Virus record (IMG/VR): IMGVR_UViG_3300048838_001496
Coordinates: 1 to 32,526 of that record
From: a virus
Direction: 5' to 3' (one strand)
DNA: 32,526 nt
Shown here: positions 5,857-13,964 of the stretch, one piece after another
How positions within the stretch are numbered: the stretch's first letter is position 1
How the letters are laid out: each line of letters begins with the position of its first letter
Notes under the pieces: generated by a model
What the model saw: the letters and a program-made list of their open reading frames with translations, nothing else
Databases searched by the model: none
Told to the model about the DNA's origin: nothing
Program-made: the position numbers and the translations under genes

Positions 5857-6591
5857 ATGAACCAACCCGCAAACACTAAAACACTGGACGTTATAGCTTC
5901 CCCCATTTGGGGGAAGCTTGCTCTGGCTACCAGTAAAGTCAGGAAAACCTGTACACACTTAGGGTGTTCAGATAACAAGTGCCGTGTTTTGTCTCCATTA
6001 TTTACACCGTATGGTGTAAATAAAACTGCCATGAGCGGAGCTGAATTTCCTCCATATGGGGGAAATTCAACCGCCACCCTGAGCGTGGCAGTTGAGGTGA
6101 TCATCACCTCAACTGGGGTGCTGGGCACCGCAGTTGAATCAAAAAACCCATATGTGGGTTTCTTGAACAGTGTTCAGAAACAAGTTGAAGTAAAAAGTGA
6201 GAATTCTCACTTTCTGTGGACAAAAAAGTCCACAGATTTTGGAAAAAATTCAACTCTGTTGATAAAAAAGCGGGGATTCCCGTTTTTTGAACACTGTTCA
6301 TCAAACGATAAACCGTACAGATTTTGTAAAACAATCCCCTATGGTGACAAACTGTATGGGAAAAACCATACAGAATTGCCAAAACTGAACAAACTGGTGC
6401 GAAAAAACACACCAGTTTTTCAAGAATCTAGTAATTCAACCGCCGCCCTCAGCACGGCGGTTGATACCACCTTGCCAACCATTAAGTTCAGCTTGATGGT
6501 TGATCACACCTATTCAGTTGCCACGCTCAGGGAGGCAACTGAATGTAGTAGCAGCCACAGTGGTAGAATTACCCAGCCTAAAACGATTTAG
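5857..6591 (+). CDS. Open frame spanning the palindrome array, 244 codons
   Basis: It starts 9 nt after KilA-N gene 2 and stays open for 244 codons, which is unlikely by chance in AT-rich DNA. The product is not recognisable as a folded protein. It is a string of short peptides made by inverted repeats: SPIWGK, FTPYGVN, FPPYGGN, KSENSHFL, KKRGFPFF, and a recurrent TATLSVAVE / TGVLGTAVE / TAALSTAVD / VATLREATE motif. KSENSHFL and TPYG-type peptides match the palindrome-encoded loops of KilA-N genes 1 and 2. It may be a translated low-complexity protein, or an array kept in frame because its units come from coding loops. Confidence 0.4.
   Translation: MNQPANTKTLDVIASPIWGKLALATSKVRKTCTHLGCSDNKCRVLSPLFTPYGVNKTAMSGAEFPPYGGNSTATLSVAVEVIITSTGVLGTAVESKNPYVGFLNSVQKQVEVKSENSHFLWTKKSTDFGKNSTLLIKKRGFPFFEHCSSNDKPYRFCKTIPYGDKLYGKNHTELPKLNKLVRKNTPVFQESSNSTAALSTAVDTTLPTIKFSLMVDHTYSVATLREATECSSSHSGRITQPKTI
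5895..6544. repeat. Dense array of at least 15 different inverted repeats
   Basis: Inverted repeats seen: 5895-5918, 5998-6023 (11-bp arms), 6042-6069 (14-bp arms, one mismatch), 6067-6095, 6089-6115 (13-bp arms), 6109-6137, 6144-6161, 6164-6176, 6194-6213 (20-bp perfect), 6213-6236 (9-bp arms), 6250-6262, 6264-6288, 6288-6300, 6352-6373, 6391-6418, 6436-6464 (10-bp arms), 6476-6502 and 6512-6544 (11-bp arms). They fall into families: cores CCNTATGG or CATATG; GAATTC or GGATTCC cores; TGAACA-N-TGTTCA (twice); and CAACYGCC stems with CTGAG/CTCAG loops (four). Arms differ between members, so these are not simple copies. Confidence 0.85.
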
Positions 6592-6596
6592 TAATA

Positions 6597-7658
6597 ATGA
6601 TTACCCAAACAAGCATAGAAAAGGTACTGAGTGCTGCCAACATTGTTGATGTGATTGGTAGCGAGGTTCCCCTGAAAAAGAGCGGGGTTAACCACAAAGG
6701 TTGCTGCCCGTTCCATAACGAGAAAACCCCCAGCTTCACGGTGAATGAGGTGAAGCAGATTTTTAAATGCTTCGGGTGTGGCGAGGGCGGCAATGTGGTG
6801 GCGTACCTGATGAAGAAAAACCGGATGACGTTTCCGGAAGCGATAACAGAACTGGGCAAGCGGTATGGTGTTGAAGTGGAGCGCGAGAAGGAAGATGACG
6901 AGACCAGGGCGAAGCGCGCCACCGAAGAGAGCAGGAAAGAGGCCATTTTGTACATCAACGAGATGGCCGCCCGGTTCTTTGCCAGCCAGTTGCCGGCAGC
7001 AAGCGAGGCGATGGAGTACCTGCAGGGCAGGTTACATGATGATGACATTGCTGCCTGGCACCTGGGCTGGGCTCCGGATGGCTGGGATAACCTGCTGAAC
7101 CACCTAAAGGAGAAAGGTGTAAAAGAGGAAGCGTTTCTGGCATCGGGCCTGATACGTGAAAGTGAAAAGACAGGCAAACTCTATGACTTCTTCCGGAACC
7201 GGGTGATGTTCCCGATACACAACCTTGCCGGCCGTGTGATCGGTTTTGCCGGAAGAATCATTGAATCGGGGAGCAAGGAGCCCAAGTACATCAACTCACC
7301 GGAAACACTGGTGTATAATAAAAGCTCGGTGCTTTACGGCATTCAGCATGCCTACAATTCCCTCAGATCTGCAGATCGGTGCTTTCTGATAGAAGGCTAC
7401 ACCGATTTGATTGCCATGCACCGTGGAGACATCACCAACACCCTGGCTGCCTGCGGAACCAGCGTAACCGATGAACACCTGAGGCTGATAGGCCGATTCA
7501 CAAAGCACATCCATCTGGTGGGCGATGGCGACAAAGCCGGCCAGAAAAGCATGGCACGTACCGGTGAACTTGCCATAAAGCACGGTATGAGTGTGCACAG
7601 TACAGTGTTGCCTCAGGGGCAGGATCCGTATGATATCATAAAACATTACCATGAGTGA
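6597..7658 (+). CDS. dnaG-like: DnaG-type DNA primase
   Basis: 353 residues. The N-terminal CHC2 zinc finger has C37, H40, C58 and C61 (CPFH...CFGC). The catalytic core runs about 115-220, with FFRNRVMFPIHNLAGRVIGF typical of DnaG. The Toprim part includes FLIEGYTD (E266) and LVGDGDKAG (D310, D312), the acidic metal-binding residues. The protein stops where the core ends, so the DnaB-interacting C-terminal domain of cellular DnaG (about 600 residues) is missing. It makes RNA primers for phage replication. It overlaps the next gene by 8 bp, and that gene starts with a region resembling the missing primase C-terminal domain. Confidence 0.92.
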   Translation: MITQTSIEKVLSAANIVDVIGSEVPLKKSGVNHKGCCPFHNEKTPSFTVNEVKQIFKCFGCGEGGNVVAYLMKKNRMTFPEAITELGKRYGVEVEREKEDDETRAKRATEESRKEAILYINEMAARFFASQLPAASEAMEYLQGRLHDDDIAAWHLGWAPDGWDNLLNHLKEKGVKEEAFLASGLIRESEKTGKLYDFFRNRVMFPIHNLAGRVIGFAGRIIESGSKEPKYINSPETLVYNKSSVLYGIQHAYNSLRSADRCFLIEGYTDLIAMHRGDITNTLAACGTSVTDEHLRLIGRFTKHIHLVGDGDKAGQKSMARTGELAIKHGMSVHSTVLPQGQDPYDIIKHYHE

Positions 7659-9816
7659 TACAATAATACTAAAAGGCTACACCACCGCCCGGGAGTACTT
7701 CGAGGCCAACGCCATGGACTACGTGTACTGGCGTGCCAAGATGGAACTGGAAGCTGCCGGAAACGACCCGGCACGCAAAGCCGAGGCGTTCAGGGTTGTG
7801 GCCGAACTGATCAGCACCATTCCCGATGGCATCCGCCGGAGCTACTACATGGATGGTCTGAGGAAGAAATTTGCAGTGACAAAAAAGCAGTTCGCCGATA
7901 AGGTGATGGAGATGATTGTAGATGGTAACGATAGCCCCATCGATACCACAGAGGTAAAGATCCCCGATGGCGTAGATGCCGAAGAAGCTTACCGTGCCGG
8001 GTTCTATGAAATGCATAACTCATATCACTTCATCAACAATCAAGGCACCTTCGAGGGTTCCAACTTCATCATCAAGCCACTATTTCATATTTATAGTAAG
8101 AGCGATAACAAACGCCTTATTGAGATTGTGAACAGGTTTGGCCGCAAGCGCGTGGTGGATGTGCCTACCAAAAGCTTTGTGAGCGTTGAGCAGTTCCAGG
8201 CCATTGCCGCCGGCGAAGGCAACTACCTGTTTTATGGCAACAAAGCGCAATTTTTTAAGGTGCTTACTAAGGTGATGGAAGAGATGCCCATTTGTGAGGA
8301 GCTAAAAACCCTGGGCTGGCAACGTGAAGGTTTCCTTGCATTCGCAAATGGAGCTTTCTCGGGTGAAACCTACACCGAGGTGGATGAAATGGGGATGATG
8401 GAGCACGACGGCAAGAAATACTTCTCGCCGGCCTACTCAATGGTATATAAAGATGTACGTGAAGATGATGATGAGTATGAAGGTGACCGTTTTTTCATTT
8501 ACCAGAAAAGCGAACTCAGCTTTACCGAGTGGGCAAAACTGATGGATAAGGTATATAGCCTGCACCAAAACGGACGTATAGCTGTGGCGTTTCTTATTGC
8601 ATGTTGTTTCCGGGATCTGATTTATAGCAAGTACAAAGTGTTTCCACACCTGTTTCTGTTCGGAGAGAAGCAATCGGGTAAAAGCCAGTTGGGCTGGTCG
8701 TTATCGAACTTTTTCTTCAACAACATGCCCCCGTTCAACTTGAACTCAGGAACCTTCGTGGGGTTTAGTCGCAAGCTTGCACGGTTCCGGAACACCATCA
8801 GTTGGTTCGACGAATATTCCAATGAGATTGAAGAGCGACGGTTGCAGCAGCTTAAAAGCGCCTATGATGGTGTTGGTCACGAGAAAGGGAAGATGACCAC
8901 CGATAACCGCACCACCACCACCCCGGTGAACGCCGGCTGTGTGATCAGCGGTCAGTACTTGCCAACCCGTGACGATAATGCGCTCTTTACAAGGAGTATA
9001 TTGTTGGATTTTGAACAACAGGATTTTACGCAAGAGCAGATTGATGCATACAACCAATTAAAGAAGTTTGAGGTTGATGGTATGAGTAGCCTTCTTTGTG
9101 AAGTTCTACAACATCGTAAGTTGATTGAGAAGACATACATGATGGAGTTCGAAAAGGTGTACAATGAGCTCAAATATCATCCAGATATTACAGATGCCGG
9201 CATTGAAGAGCGCCTGATCAGAAATTTCGCCACAATACTTACCCCTATAAAAATTCTCACTGCTACCGATATATCACTGCCTTTTACATACAATGACCTA
9301 CTGCTACAGTCTGTTACAAAGCTTCCGGAATTAAGTAGAATGATAAGCACATCTGAGTCGCTCGCAGTGTTCTGGGATATGGTTATGTACTTATTAGATA
9401 ACCACTTAATAAGTGCAGGAATTGATTTTAAAATTGAAACAAGGTTTCAAGGACATCAACAAGCTATTATTCAATCGTTTTCTCAAGGTCGTGCAAATAA
9501 GGATGTTATAGAGTTTAAGCGGGACACTGAAGTTTTGTACATCAATTTGAGCAGAATTTTGCCTCTTTACCTTGAGCACCATCGCAAACAGCATGGTACT
9601 AAAGGACTTGACAAGAATTCACTGATATACTACCTCAAATCAAGCAAAGCCTTTTTAGGTCATGCCCATCCCATACGATTCGAAAACACTATTACAAGCG
9701 CCTACTTATTCAACCACTCACAGCTACAGAGCACCGGTGTGAATTTGGAACGCATGCATGGTATGGTAAAAAATGATGATTCTGTATTTCAGGAAGATAA
9801 CAAAACCCCATTCTAA
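7651..9816 (+). CDS. Primase-associated replicative ATPase/helicase
   Basis: 721 residues. Residues 20-90 (AFRVVAELISTIPDGIRRSY) look like the helical C-terminal part of DnaG-type primases. The central domain is a P-loop ATPase: Walker A GEKQSGKSQ (338-346), Walker B ISWFDEYS (383-390; D387, E388), and a later GCVISGQYLPTRDDNALFTR motif with candidate sensor and arginine-finger residues. It belongs to the DUF927/SF3-like phage helicases that work with a primase. Base composition turns AT-rich from about 9000. The gene pair 6597-9816 forms the replication module, and the iteron-like array lies just after it. Confidence 0.75.
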   Translation: MSDTIILKGYTTAREYFEANAMDYVYWRAKMELEAAGNDPARKAEAFRVVAELISTIPDGIRRSYYMDGLRKKFAVTKKQFADKVMEMIVDGNDSPIDTTEVKIPDGVDAEEAYRAGFYEMHNSYHFINNQGTFEGSNFIIKPLFHIYSKSDNKRLIEIVNRFGRKRVVDVPTKSFVSVEQFQAIAAGEGNYLFYGNKAQFFKVLTKVMEEMPICEELKTLGWQREGFLAFANGAFSGETYTEVDEMGMMEHDGKKYFSPAYSMVYKDVREDDDEYEGDRFFIYQKSELSFTEWAKLMDKVYSLHQNGRIAVAFLIACCFRDLIYSKYKVFPHLFLFGEKQSGKSQLGWSLSNFFFNNMPPFNLNSGTFVGFSRKLARFRNTISWFDEYSNEIEERRLQQLKSAYDGVGHEKGKMTTDNRTTTTPVNAGCVISGQYLPTRDDNALFTRSILLDFEQQDFTQEQIDAYNQLKKFEVDGMSSLLCEVLQHRKLIEKTYMMEFEKVYNELKYHPDITDAGIEERLIRNFATILTPIKILTATDISLPFTYNDLLLQSVTKLPELSRMISTSESLAVFWDMVMYLLDNHLISAGIDFKIETRFQGHQQAIIQSFSQGRANKDVIEFKRDTEVLYINLSRILPLYLEHHRKQHGTKGLDKNSLIYYLKSSKAFLGHAHPIRFENTITSAYLFNHSQLQSTGVNLERMHGMVKNDDSVFQEDNKTPF

Positions 9817-9858
9817 CAACAAATAAATGTGTAAAAACTTTTCAGCAATGATAAAAAC

Positions 9859-9981
9859 CACTGCTACACTGCTACAAAGGTTACTAAGAGTATATATAAT
9901 TCTATTAATCAATATATTATACTGTAGCAGTGAAGAAAAAAACTGTAGCAGTGTGTGTCAGCGTGTAGCAGTGTAGCAGTG
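9859..9981. repeat. Iteron-like inverted-repeat array, candidate replication origin
   Basis: The decamer TGTAGCAGTG occurs four times on the plus strand (9923-9932, 9944-9953, 9964-9973, 9972-9981) and twice inverted (9859-9868, 9867-9876). The outer pairs, 9859-9876 and 9964-9981, form an exact 18-bp inverted repeat. Between them lies very AT-rich DNA (about 9877-9922, including tatatataat). Repeated binding sites flanking an AT-rich, easily melted stretch, directly after primase/helicase genes and in the only sizeable gap nearby (9817-10036), is the layout of a phage or plasmid origin. A transcriptional operator cluster is the alternative. Confidence 0.6.
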
Positions 9982-10036
9982 AAAAATCAGAAATGTCTAT
10001 TGGGAAATTCAAATTTTCAAAAAAAAACAGAAATCA

Positions 10037-10456
10037 ATGAAGCTTTACAGAGGAGACTGGAACAACGAATTTAAAGTAAAGGAGTGGATAAGAAGCCGTT
10101 ACGGGTTTCAAGCCTTGTTTTTCACTACAGACCTGGCACTGGCACGTTTGTATGCCATACACGCAGCCCAGGAGCGAAAGATGCCCGGTGCCGGTGCTGT
10201 TTACGAAACCGAGGTGAACGACCTTTGGGTTTATCAGTACGACTTCGGTGGTAAAAGCACCTATCATGGTCCTGAGTTCAGGAATATGATACACACATTC
10301 AAGCAATTCAATCACAAGGCCGTACAGATCAACAATGTGATCGATTACCCCACAAAATCAATGATGAGACTGGATTTTACCGATGTGGTGGTGGTATTCG
10401 ATTTCAAGATTATTGAGAATCTGAGGTGCATCGATTCAAGAATCTGGCAGCCATGA
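10037..10456 (+). CDS. Phage protein with ADP-ribosyltransferase-like start
   Basis: 139 residues. It begins MKLYRGDWNNEF, followed by YGFQALFFTTDLALARLYA. A 'YRG ... FFTT...A..YA' pattern recalls the first two motifs of ADP-ribosyltransferase-fold proteins such as the DUF3990 group. A catalytic Glu motif is not obvious in the C-terminal half (YPTKSMMRLDFTDVVVVFDF). It is the first gene after the candidate origin. Phages use such enzymes to modify host proteins, but the assignment is tentative; a structural homologue without activity is equally possible. Confidence 0.4.
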   Translation: MKLYRGDWNNEFKVKEWIRSRYGFQALFFTTDLALARLYAIHAAQERKMPGAGAVYETEVNDLWVYQYDFGGKSTYHGPEFRNMIHTFKQFNHKAVQINNVIDYPTKSMMRLDFTDVVVVFDFKIIENLRCIDSRIWQP

Positions 10457-10596
10457 CCGATACCGAAATACTCTGGGCCATGGGCATGAGCATCATCATG
10501 TATGCCCTGGGCTACATGGCCGGAGTGCTGCAAATGAAAACCAAGTACAGAAAGTATATCAACCCCAAAAATCAAAACCATGCAGAAAGAGAGTAG
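10453..10596 (+). CDS. Small single-helix membrane protein
   Basis: A 47-residue ORF starting MTDTEILWAMGMSIIMYALG. One transmembrane segment spans about residues 6-26, followed by a basic tail (MKTKYRKYINPKNQ). It overlaps the previous stop as ATGA and the next gene by 17 bp, so it sits inside a continuous operon. Function unknown. Confidence 0.5.
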   Translation: MTDTEILWAMGMSIIMYALGYMAGVLQMKTKYRKYINPKNQNHAERE

Positions 10597-10837
10597 ATTC
10601 AAGAGTTTGTTCCGTCGAAGACTGATACAGTATTACATGCAGCCACGGATTTTCCAAGTGAACATGGAGATCAGAATCCATGAGAAGTTCATCATTATGA
10701 ACGAGACCGTGATAGCCCACTCGGGGAAACAAGCCAGTGAACGCGCATGTGAAAAGGTGCGCGAAGAGATGAACATCAGGGCGGTAGGTCACCGCTGCCT
10801 TGGCCGTCCGGAGAAACTCAAGAACATCAAAGCCTGA
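10580..10837 (+). CDS. Hypothetical small basic protein
   Basis: 85 residues, Arg/Lys-rich at the N-terminus (MQKESRFKSLFRRRLIQYYM), with a possible beta-strand pair (FQVNMEIRIHEKFIIMNETV) and a helix after it. No family recognised. Its stop overlaps the next start by 1 nt. Confidence 0.5.
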   Translation: MQKESRFKSLFRRRLIQYYMQPRIFQVNMEIRIHEKFIIMNETVIAHSGKQASERACEKVREEMNIRAVGHRCLGRPEKLKNIKA

Positions 10838-11064
10838 TGGCAGACCCGATCAACATACAGCTTGAGCCATACGACGCGCTCACCATACTCTGCTTCTTAC
10901 GGGAGTTTGAGATGACTCACAAGTGGGTGCAGTCGTTGGCTGATGCTGTGGACCGGTATGAGGCACAAATAGTAAAAAACATCACCCTTGACCAGGTAGA
11001 AGATGCCGAAATCACCAGGCACATCATGCAGGTGATAGGCAGGGAACCTGAAGAAGGGAAGTAA
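10837..11064 (+). CDS. Hypothetical small acidic protein
   Basis: 75 residues beginning MADPINIQLEPYDALTILCF, mostly helical. Its start overlaps the stop of the previous gene by one base (TGATG). No recognised family; probably an early phage accessory protein. Confidence 0.5.
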   Translation: MADPINIQLEPYDALTILCFLREFEMTHKWVQSLADAVDRYEAQIVKNITLDQVEDAEITRHIMQVIGREPEEGK

Positions 11065-11077
11065 ACTAAACAAACAC

Positions 11078-11323
11078 ATGAGCGCTGATCCTGTAAACAA
11101 CCCAAAACATTACAATAGATATCCAATAGAGGTTATCGAAATGATGACATCTGTATGGGGTATTGAGAACACCATCAGCTTTTGCTACATGAACGCATTC
11201 AAATACAGGATGCGTGTGGGGCACAAAGATGCCATAGAACAGGATTTGGCAAAAGAAGAGTGGTACCTGTTAAAAGCTAAGGAATTGGAAAGAAAAAAGT
11301 TGGTAACCCAAAGTAAACCATGA
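11078..11323 (+). CDS. DUF3310 family phage protein
   Basis: 81 residues. The start VNNPKHYNRYPIEVIEMM and the later NAFKYRMRVGHKDAIEQDL ... EEWYL match DUF3310, a small family widespread in phage early regions (pattern 'NP.HY....IEvId ... N..KY..R.g.K...eDl.Ka.wyL'). Its biochemical function is not established; it is sometimes labelled nucleotide kinase without proof. It overlaps the next small ORF as ATGA. Confidence 0.8.
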   Translation: MSADPVNNPKHYNRYPIEVIEMMTSVWGIENTISFCYMNAFKYRMRVGHKDAIEQDLAKEEWYLLKAKELERKKLVTQSKP

Positions 11324-11475
11324 AAAATCTTTACATAGTTAAGGTTTTGGGGAGAATGTACTCATATGAAAAGTATGTAGTAGCCAAAACAGAAAATGAG
11401 GCAGAAGAAAAAGCAAAAAAGCGCTTCAAATATAGCTCTGTTAGAGTGATAGAAGAGCTTGGAGAAGTGATATGA
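11320..11475 (+). CDS. 51-residue hypothetical protein
   Basis: It starts MKNLYIVKVLGRMYSYEKYV and continues as a beta-beta-alpha-beta-like small protein (YVVAKTENEAEEKAKKRF). Both ends overlap neighbours by 4 nt (ATGA at 11320 and 11472), which supports that it is translated. Not a family I can name. Confidence 0.5.
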   Translation: MKNLYIVKVLGRMYSYEKYVVAKTENEAEEKAKKRFKYSSVRVIEELGEVI

Positions 11476-12119
11476 ACGCAATAAACAACACCAATAAACT
11501 TACAATGGTAATATTATCACTCTTTGACTATACCGGTAACTGGGCTACTCCTTATGCCGAAAATGGGCATGATGTTATCCTATGGGACATAAAACACACC
11601 TGTGATATGTATTTAACATTCTCAGACATCAAAGATGCATGTACTGATTTCTTTTACGAGAACATATTCGATAATTACGGAACTGTTGATGGTATATTGG
11701 CTGCTATTCCTTGTACCGATTTTGCCGCATCGGGTGCCAGGTGGTGGAAGGGAAAGGATGAGAGAGGGGATACCACCAAAAGCATAGAGCTTGTTTATCA
11801 GACCTTACGAATTATTGATTTATGCATGCCGGAATTCTGGGTTATTGAGAATCCGGTTGGAAGAATAAATAAACTGGTGCCCGAACTCGGCAAGCCTTGG
11901 TATTTTCAGCCATTTTGGTTTGGAGACCCCTACACAAAGAAAACAGGCCTGTTTGGAAAATTTAATAAGCCGCTGCCAACCAATGTTGTGGAGACAGTAC
12001 TGGGGTCGTTAATGTGGAAGAACTTTGGTGGAAAGTCGGAGAAAACCAAAGAAGCCAGAAGTACCACACCTATGGGATTCGCAGATGCATTTTATAAAGC
12101 AAATTGCAATATACACTAA
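11472..12119 (+). CDS. C5 cytosine methyltransferase-like protein
   Basis: 215 residues. Motif I is SLFDYTGNWATPYAENGHDV (16-35), which binds AdoMet; motif IV AAIPCTDFAASGA carries the candidate catalytic Cys81; motif VI is WVIENPVGRI (ENP in place of the usual ENV). It is shorter than typical bacterial C5 enzymes (over 300 residues), and no clear target-recognition domain or motif IX-X is seen. No restriction enzyme is adjacent, so it is an orphan. Likely role: phage DNA modification against host restriction. A related base-modifying role is possible because of the unusual motif VI and small size. Confidence 0.7.
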   Translation: MNAINNTNKLTMVILSLFDYTGNWATPYAENGHDVILWDIKHTCDMYLTFSDIKDACTDFFYENIFDNYGTVDGILAAIPCTDFAASGARWWKGKDERGDTTKSIELVYQTLRIIDLCMPEFWVIENPVGRINKLVPELGKPWYFQPFWFGDPYTKKTGLFGKFNKPLPTNVVETVLGSLMWKNFGGKSEKTKEARSTTPMGFADAFYKANCNIH

Positions 12120-12130
12120 TCAAACCAACC

Positions 12131-12472
12131 ATGAAACCAGCCCTACAATTCTTCTGGCAGAAGCCACTTAAGAAGATGATCAAAAATGAGGAACGTCAAA
12201 GTGCAGCCGGTTTCGTGTGGAGCTGCCGGTACAGTTCCACCGATGAGCCAGACAAACAAGGCCGGTGGGCAAGAGTATGCCACTACCGCGGCTTTATGAT
12301 TGCCTGGGTAAGCAGGATTGCGTATGAAAATAAGGTAGTGTACGATGTAAAAGACTACTTCCCCTCATGTGGCTACGCCAATCCATGTATCGGTTCCGTG
12401 GCAGAAACCTTTGAAGAAGCGAAAGCCGGAGTTGAAAGACGATTCCGGGAGTTTATTGAACAATGCAAATAA
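12131..12472 (+). CDS. Hypothetical protein
   Basis: 113 residues from ATG 12131 (MKPALQFFWQKPLKKMIKNE); an in-frame upstream start at 12104 would overlap the methyltransferase gene and is less likely. Trp/Tyr/Arg-rich centre (WSCRYSSTDEPDKQGRWARV) and a helical C-terminus (TFEEAKAGVERRFREFIEQC). No family recognised. Confidence 0.5.
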   Translation: MKPALQFFWQKPLKKMIKNEERQSAAGFVWSCRYSSTDEPDKQGRWARVCHYRGFMIAWVSRIAYENKVVYDVKDYFPSCGYANPCIGSVAETFEEAKAGVERRFREFIEQCK

Positions 12473-12481
12473 TCAAGAACC

Positions 12482-12853
12482 ATGAACAAGAAACAATTAG
12501 AAGCCACCAAATACATCGGTTACTCAAAAGGGAAAGCATATCCGTTGTACGCAGTAAAGCCGGACAATGTAGGCCTTTGCGATATTGAAGGTTGCGCTTG
12601 GCCTAAATGGTGCACCTTTGAAAGAATTGGAAGTATTAACGAGAACAACAACCTACAAAAACCGATAGTCATGTTAAAAATTGGAGACAAGATTGAACTC
12701 AAGTCAGGGATGCAATACGAAATCGTAGAGGCTTACGAAGACGGATTTTATGACATTAAAGCACTTCAACCCCATTTTAAATGGATGCCAGATTTTTTCC
12801 CAATCTACTATTCAATTGCTCTTAGAGACTACAAGGTCCTTTCAACCAAATAA
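12482..12853 (+). CDS. Hypothetical protein with a short beta-rich C-terminal domain
   Basis: 123 residues. The first half is MNKKQLEATKYIGYSKGKAY onward; the second half, from about residue 60, reads MLKIGDKIELKSGMQYEIVE, which looks like a small beta-barrel module of the 'G..i.l..G..yeV' type. Probably one early phage protein; an internal ATG at 12671 could start a second product. Unknown function. Confidence 0.5.
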   Translation: MNKKQLEATKYIGYSKGKAYPLYAVKPDNVGLCDIEGCAWPKWCTFERIGSINENNNLQKPIVMLKIGDKIELKSGMQYEIVEAYEDGFYDIKALQPHFKWMPDFFPIYYSIALRDYKVLSTK

Positions 12854-12872
12854 CCCCAATACCCCATAAACC

Positions 12873-13397
12873 ATGAGTAAAACTATCGACCTGATAATAA
12901 AGATCAAAGCACTGGCCGATCGTGGAGAGGGCGGTGAAAAGCTCAATGCCACCAAGATACTACAGGATCTGATGGCAAAGCACAATATCACCTTTGATGA
13001 TATTGATGGCGAGAAGAAAGATTACGAGATTTTTGAGTACAGTAGAAACAAACACCAAATCTTACACCAGGTGATGTTGATGATCATGGGCAAAGGGTTG
13101 AAAATATATGGGTATAAAGGAAAGCGAAACGCCATGGTTATTGAATGCACCAAAAGCCAGTATCTTGAAATACAGGCGGCCTTCGCTTTTTATTGGGCAG
13201 CCTACGAAAGAGATCTGGAAATTTTCACCAACGCATTCATTCATAAGAACCGGCTTATTCCACATGATGCTGATGAGATCAACCTTAAAGAAATGAGCGA
13301 AGATCAGATCCGTGAGCTTAAGAAAACACTTGGGATGATGGCGGTGATCGAGCGCAGAACGATGAACAAAGCACTGGTGAGTAGTTCAACCAAATAA
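12873..13397 (+). CDS. DUF2786-like phage protein
   Basis: 174 residues. The N-terminus IIKIKALADRGEGGEKLNAT followed by KILQDLMAKHNITFDDI matches the DUF2786 pattern (a helical motif in which KI..LL......nE..NA...l...l...y). A central domain (KNRNAMV-type strand, ECTKSQYLEIQAAFAFYWAA) and a charged tail follow. DUF2786 proteins are common in phages and mobile elements; the function is not established. Confidence 0.6.
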   Translation: MSKTIDLIIKIKALADRGEGGEKLNATKILQDLMAKHNITFDDIDGEKKDYEIFEYSRNKHQILHQVMLMIMGKGLKIYGYKGKRNAMVIECTKSQYLEIQAAFAFYWAAYERDLEIFTNAFIHKNRLIPHDADEINLKEMSEDQIRELKKTLGMMAVIERRTMNKALVSSSTK

Positions 13398-13409
13398 CAT
13401 CAAAAACCC

Positions 13410-13943
13410 ATGAGCGAAAGAGAATTAGTAAAGAATTTAGGCGACCAGATTGGATACGGAAACATGATGTGGCTGGCACATGAACTTTGGAAAGAGATGC
13501 TTGCTTCTGAGGGCTATCCTACAAGTGGTGCATTTATTCCTGCATTGCCATGCGATGTAGCCCACTGTGACAATCTACCAGACAAAGAAACACCAGATCG
13601 ACCACCGATTTGCGGCGATTGTAGGTACTTTAAAGAGCAATATCAATACAATGAGGATATTAAAGATTACAGTTGCCCAGGTGATTGCTATTTATTACAG
13701 GTTCCGCACCCGAGATCTAAGTATGATCCGGCATGTATGCAGATTGCACATGTCAGCCGAGTCCCCAGTAGTGATAACGAAGAACATCAAACACAAGATC
13801 CCAGTGCACTATCCTCCCAGAAAAATGAATGCACTGTCTTTGTCAGGGATTACAAGAATTCCACCCTAAAGTGTGGTTTTTGTGGGCGTGACGCAGATGA
13901 CCATAAACACGTTTTTTATAGAACCAAACCAACAGAAAAGTAA
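13410..13943 (+). CDS. Cys-rich phage protein
   Basis: 177 residues. It contains several metal-binding-type pairs: ICGDCRYF (about 67-74), CPGDC (about 87-91) and CGFCGRDADDHKH (about 157-169). The N-terminal 50 residues are helical (NLGDQIGYGNMMWLAHELWK). It could be a zinc-binding scaffold; no enzymatic motif seen. It lies in the row of small early genes, each separated by 10-30 bp. Confidence 0.5.
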   Translation: MSERELVKNLGDQIGYGNMMWLAHELWKEMLASEGYPTSGAFIPALPCDVAHCDNLPDKETPDRPPICGDCRYFKEQYQYNEDIKDYSCPGDCYLLQVPHPRSKYDPACMQIAHVSRVPSSDNEEHQTQDPSALSSQKNECTVFVRDYKNSTLKCGFCGRDADDHKHVFYRTKPTEK

Positions 13944-13964
13944 CCAACCAATAACACCAAACCC

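Noticed and set aside
5895-6544. CRISPR array
   Set aside because: There is no constant repeat with variable spacers; each inverted repeat has its own arms, and no cas genes are near.
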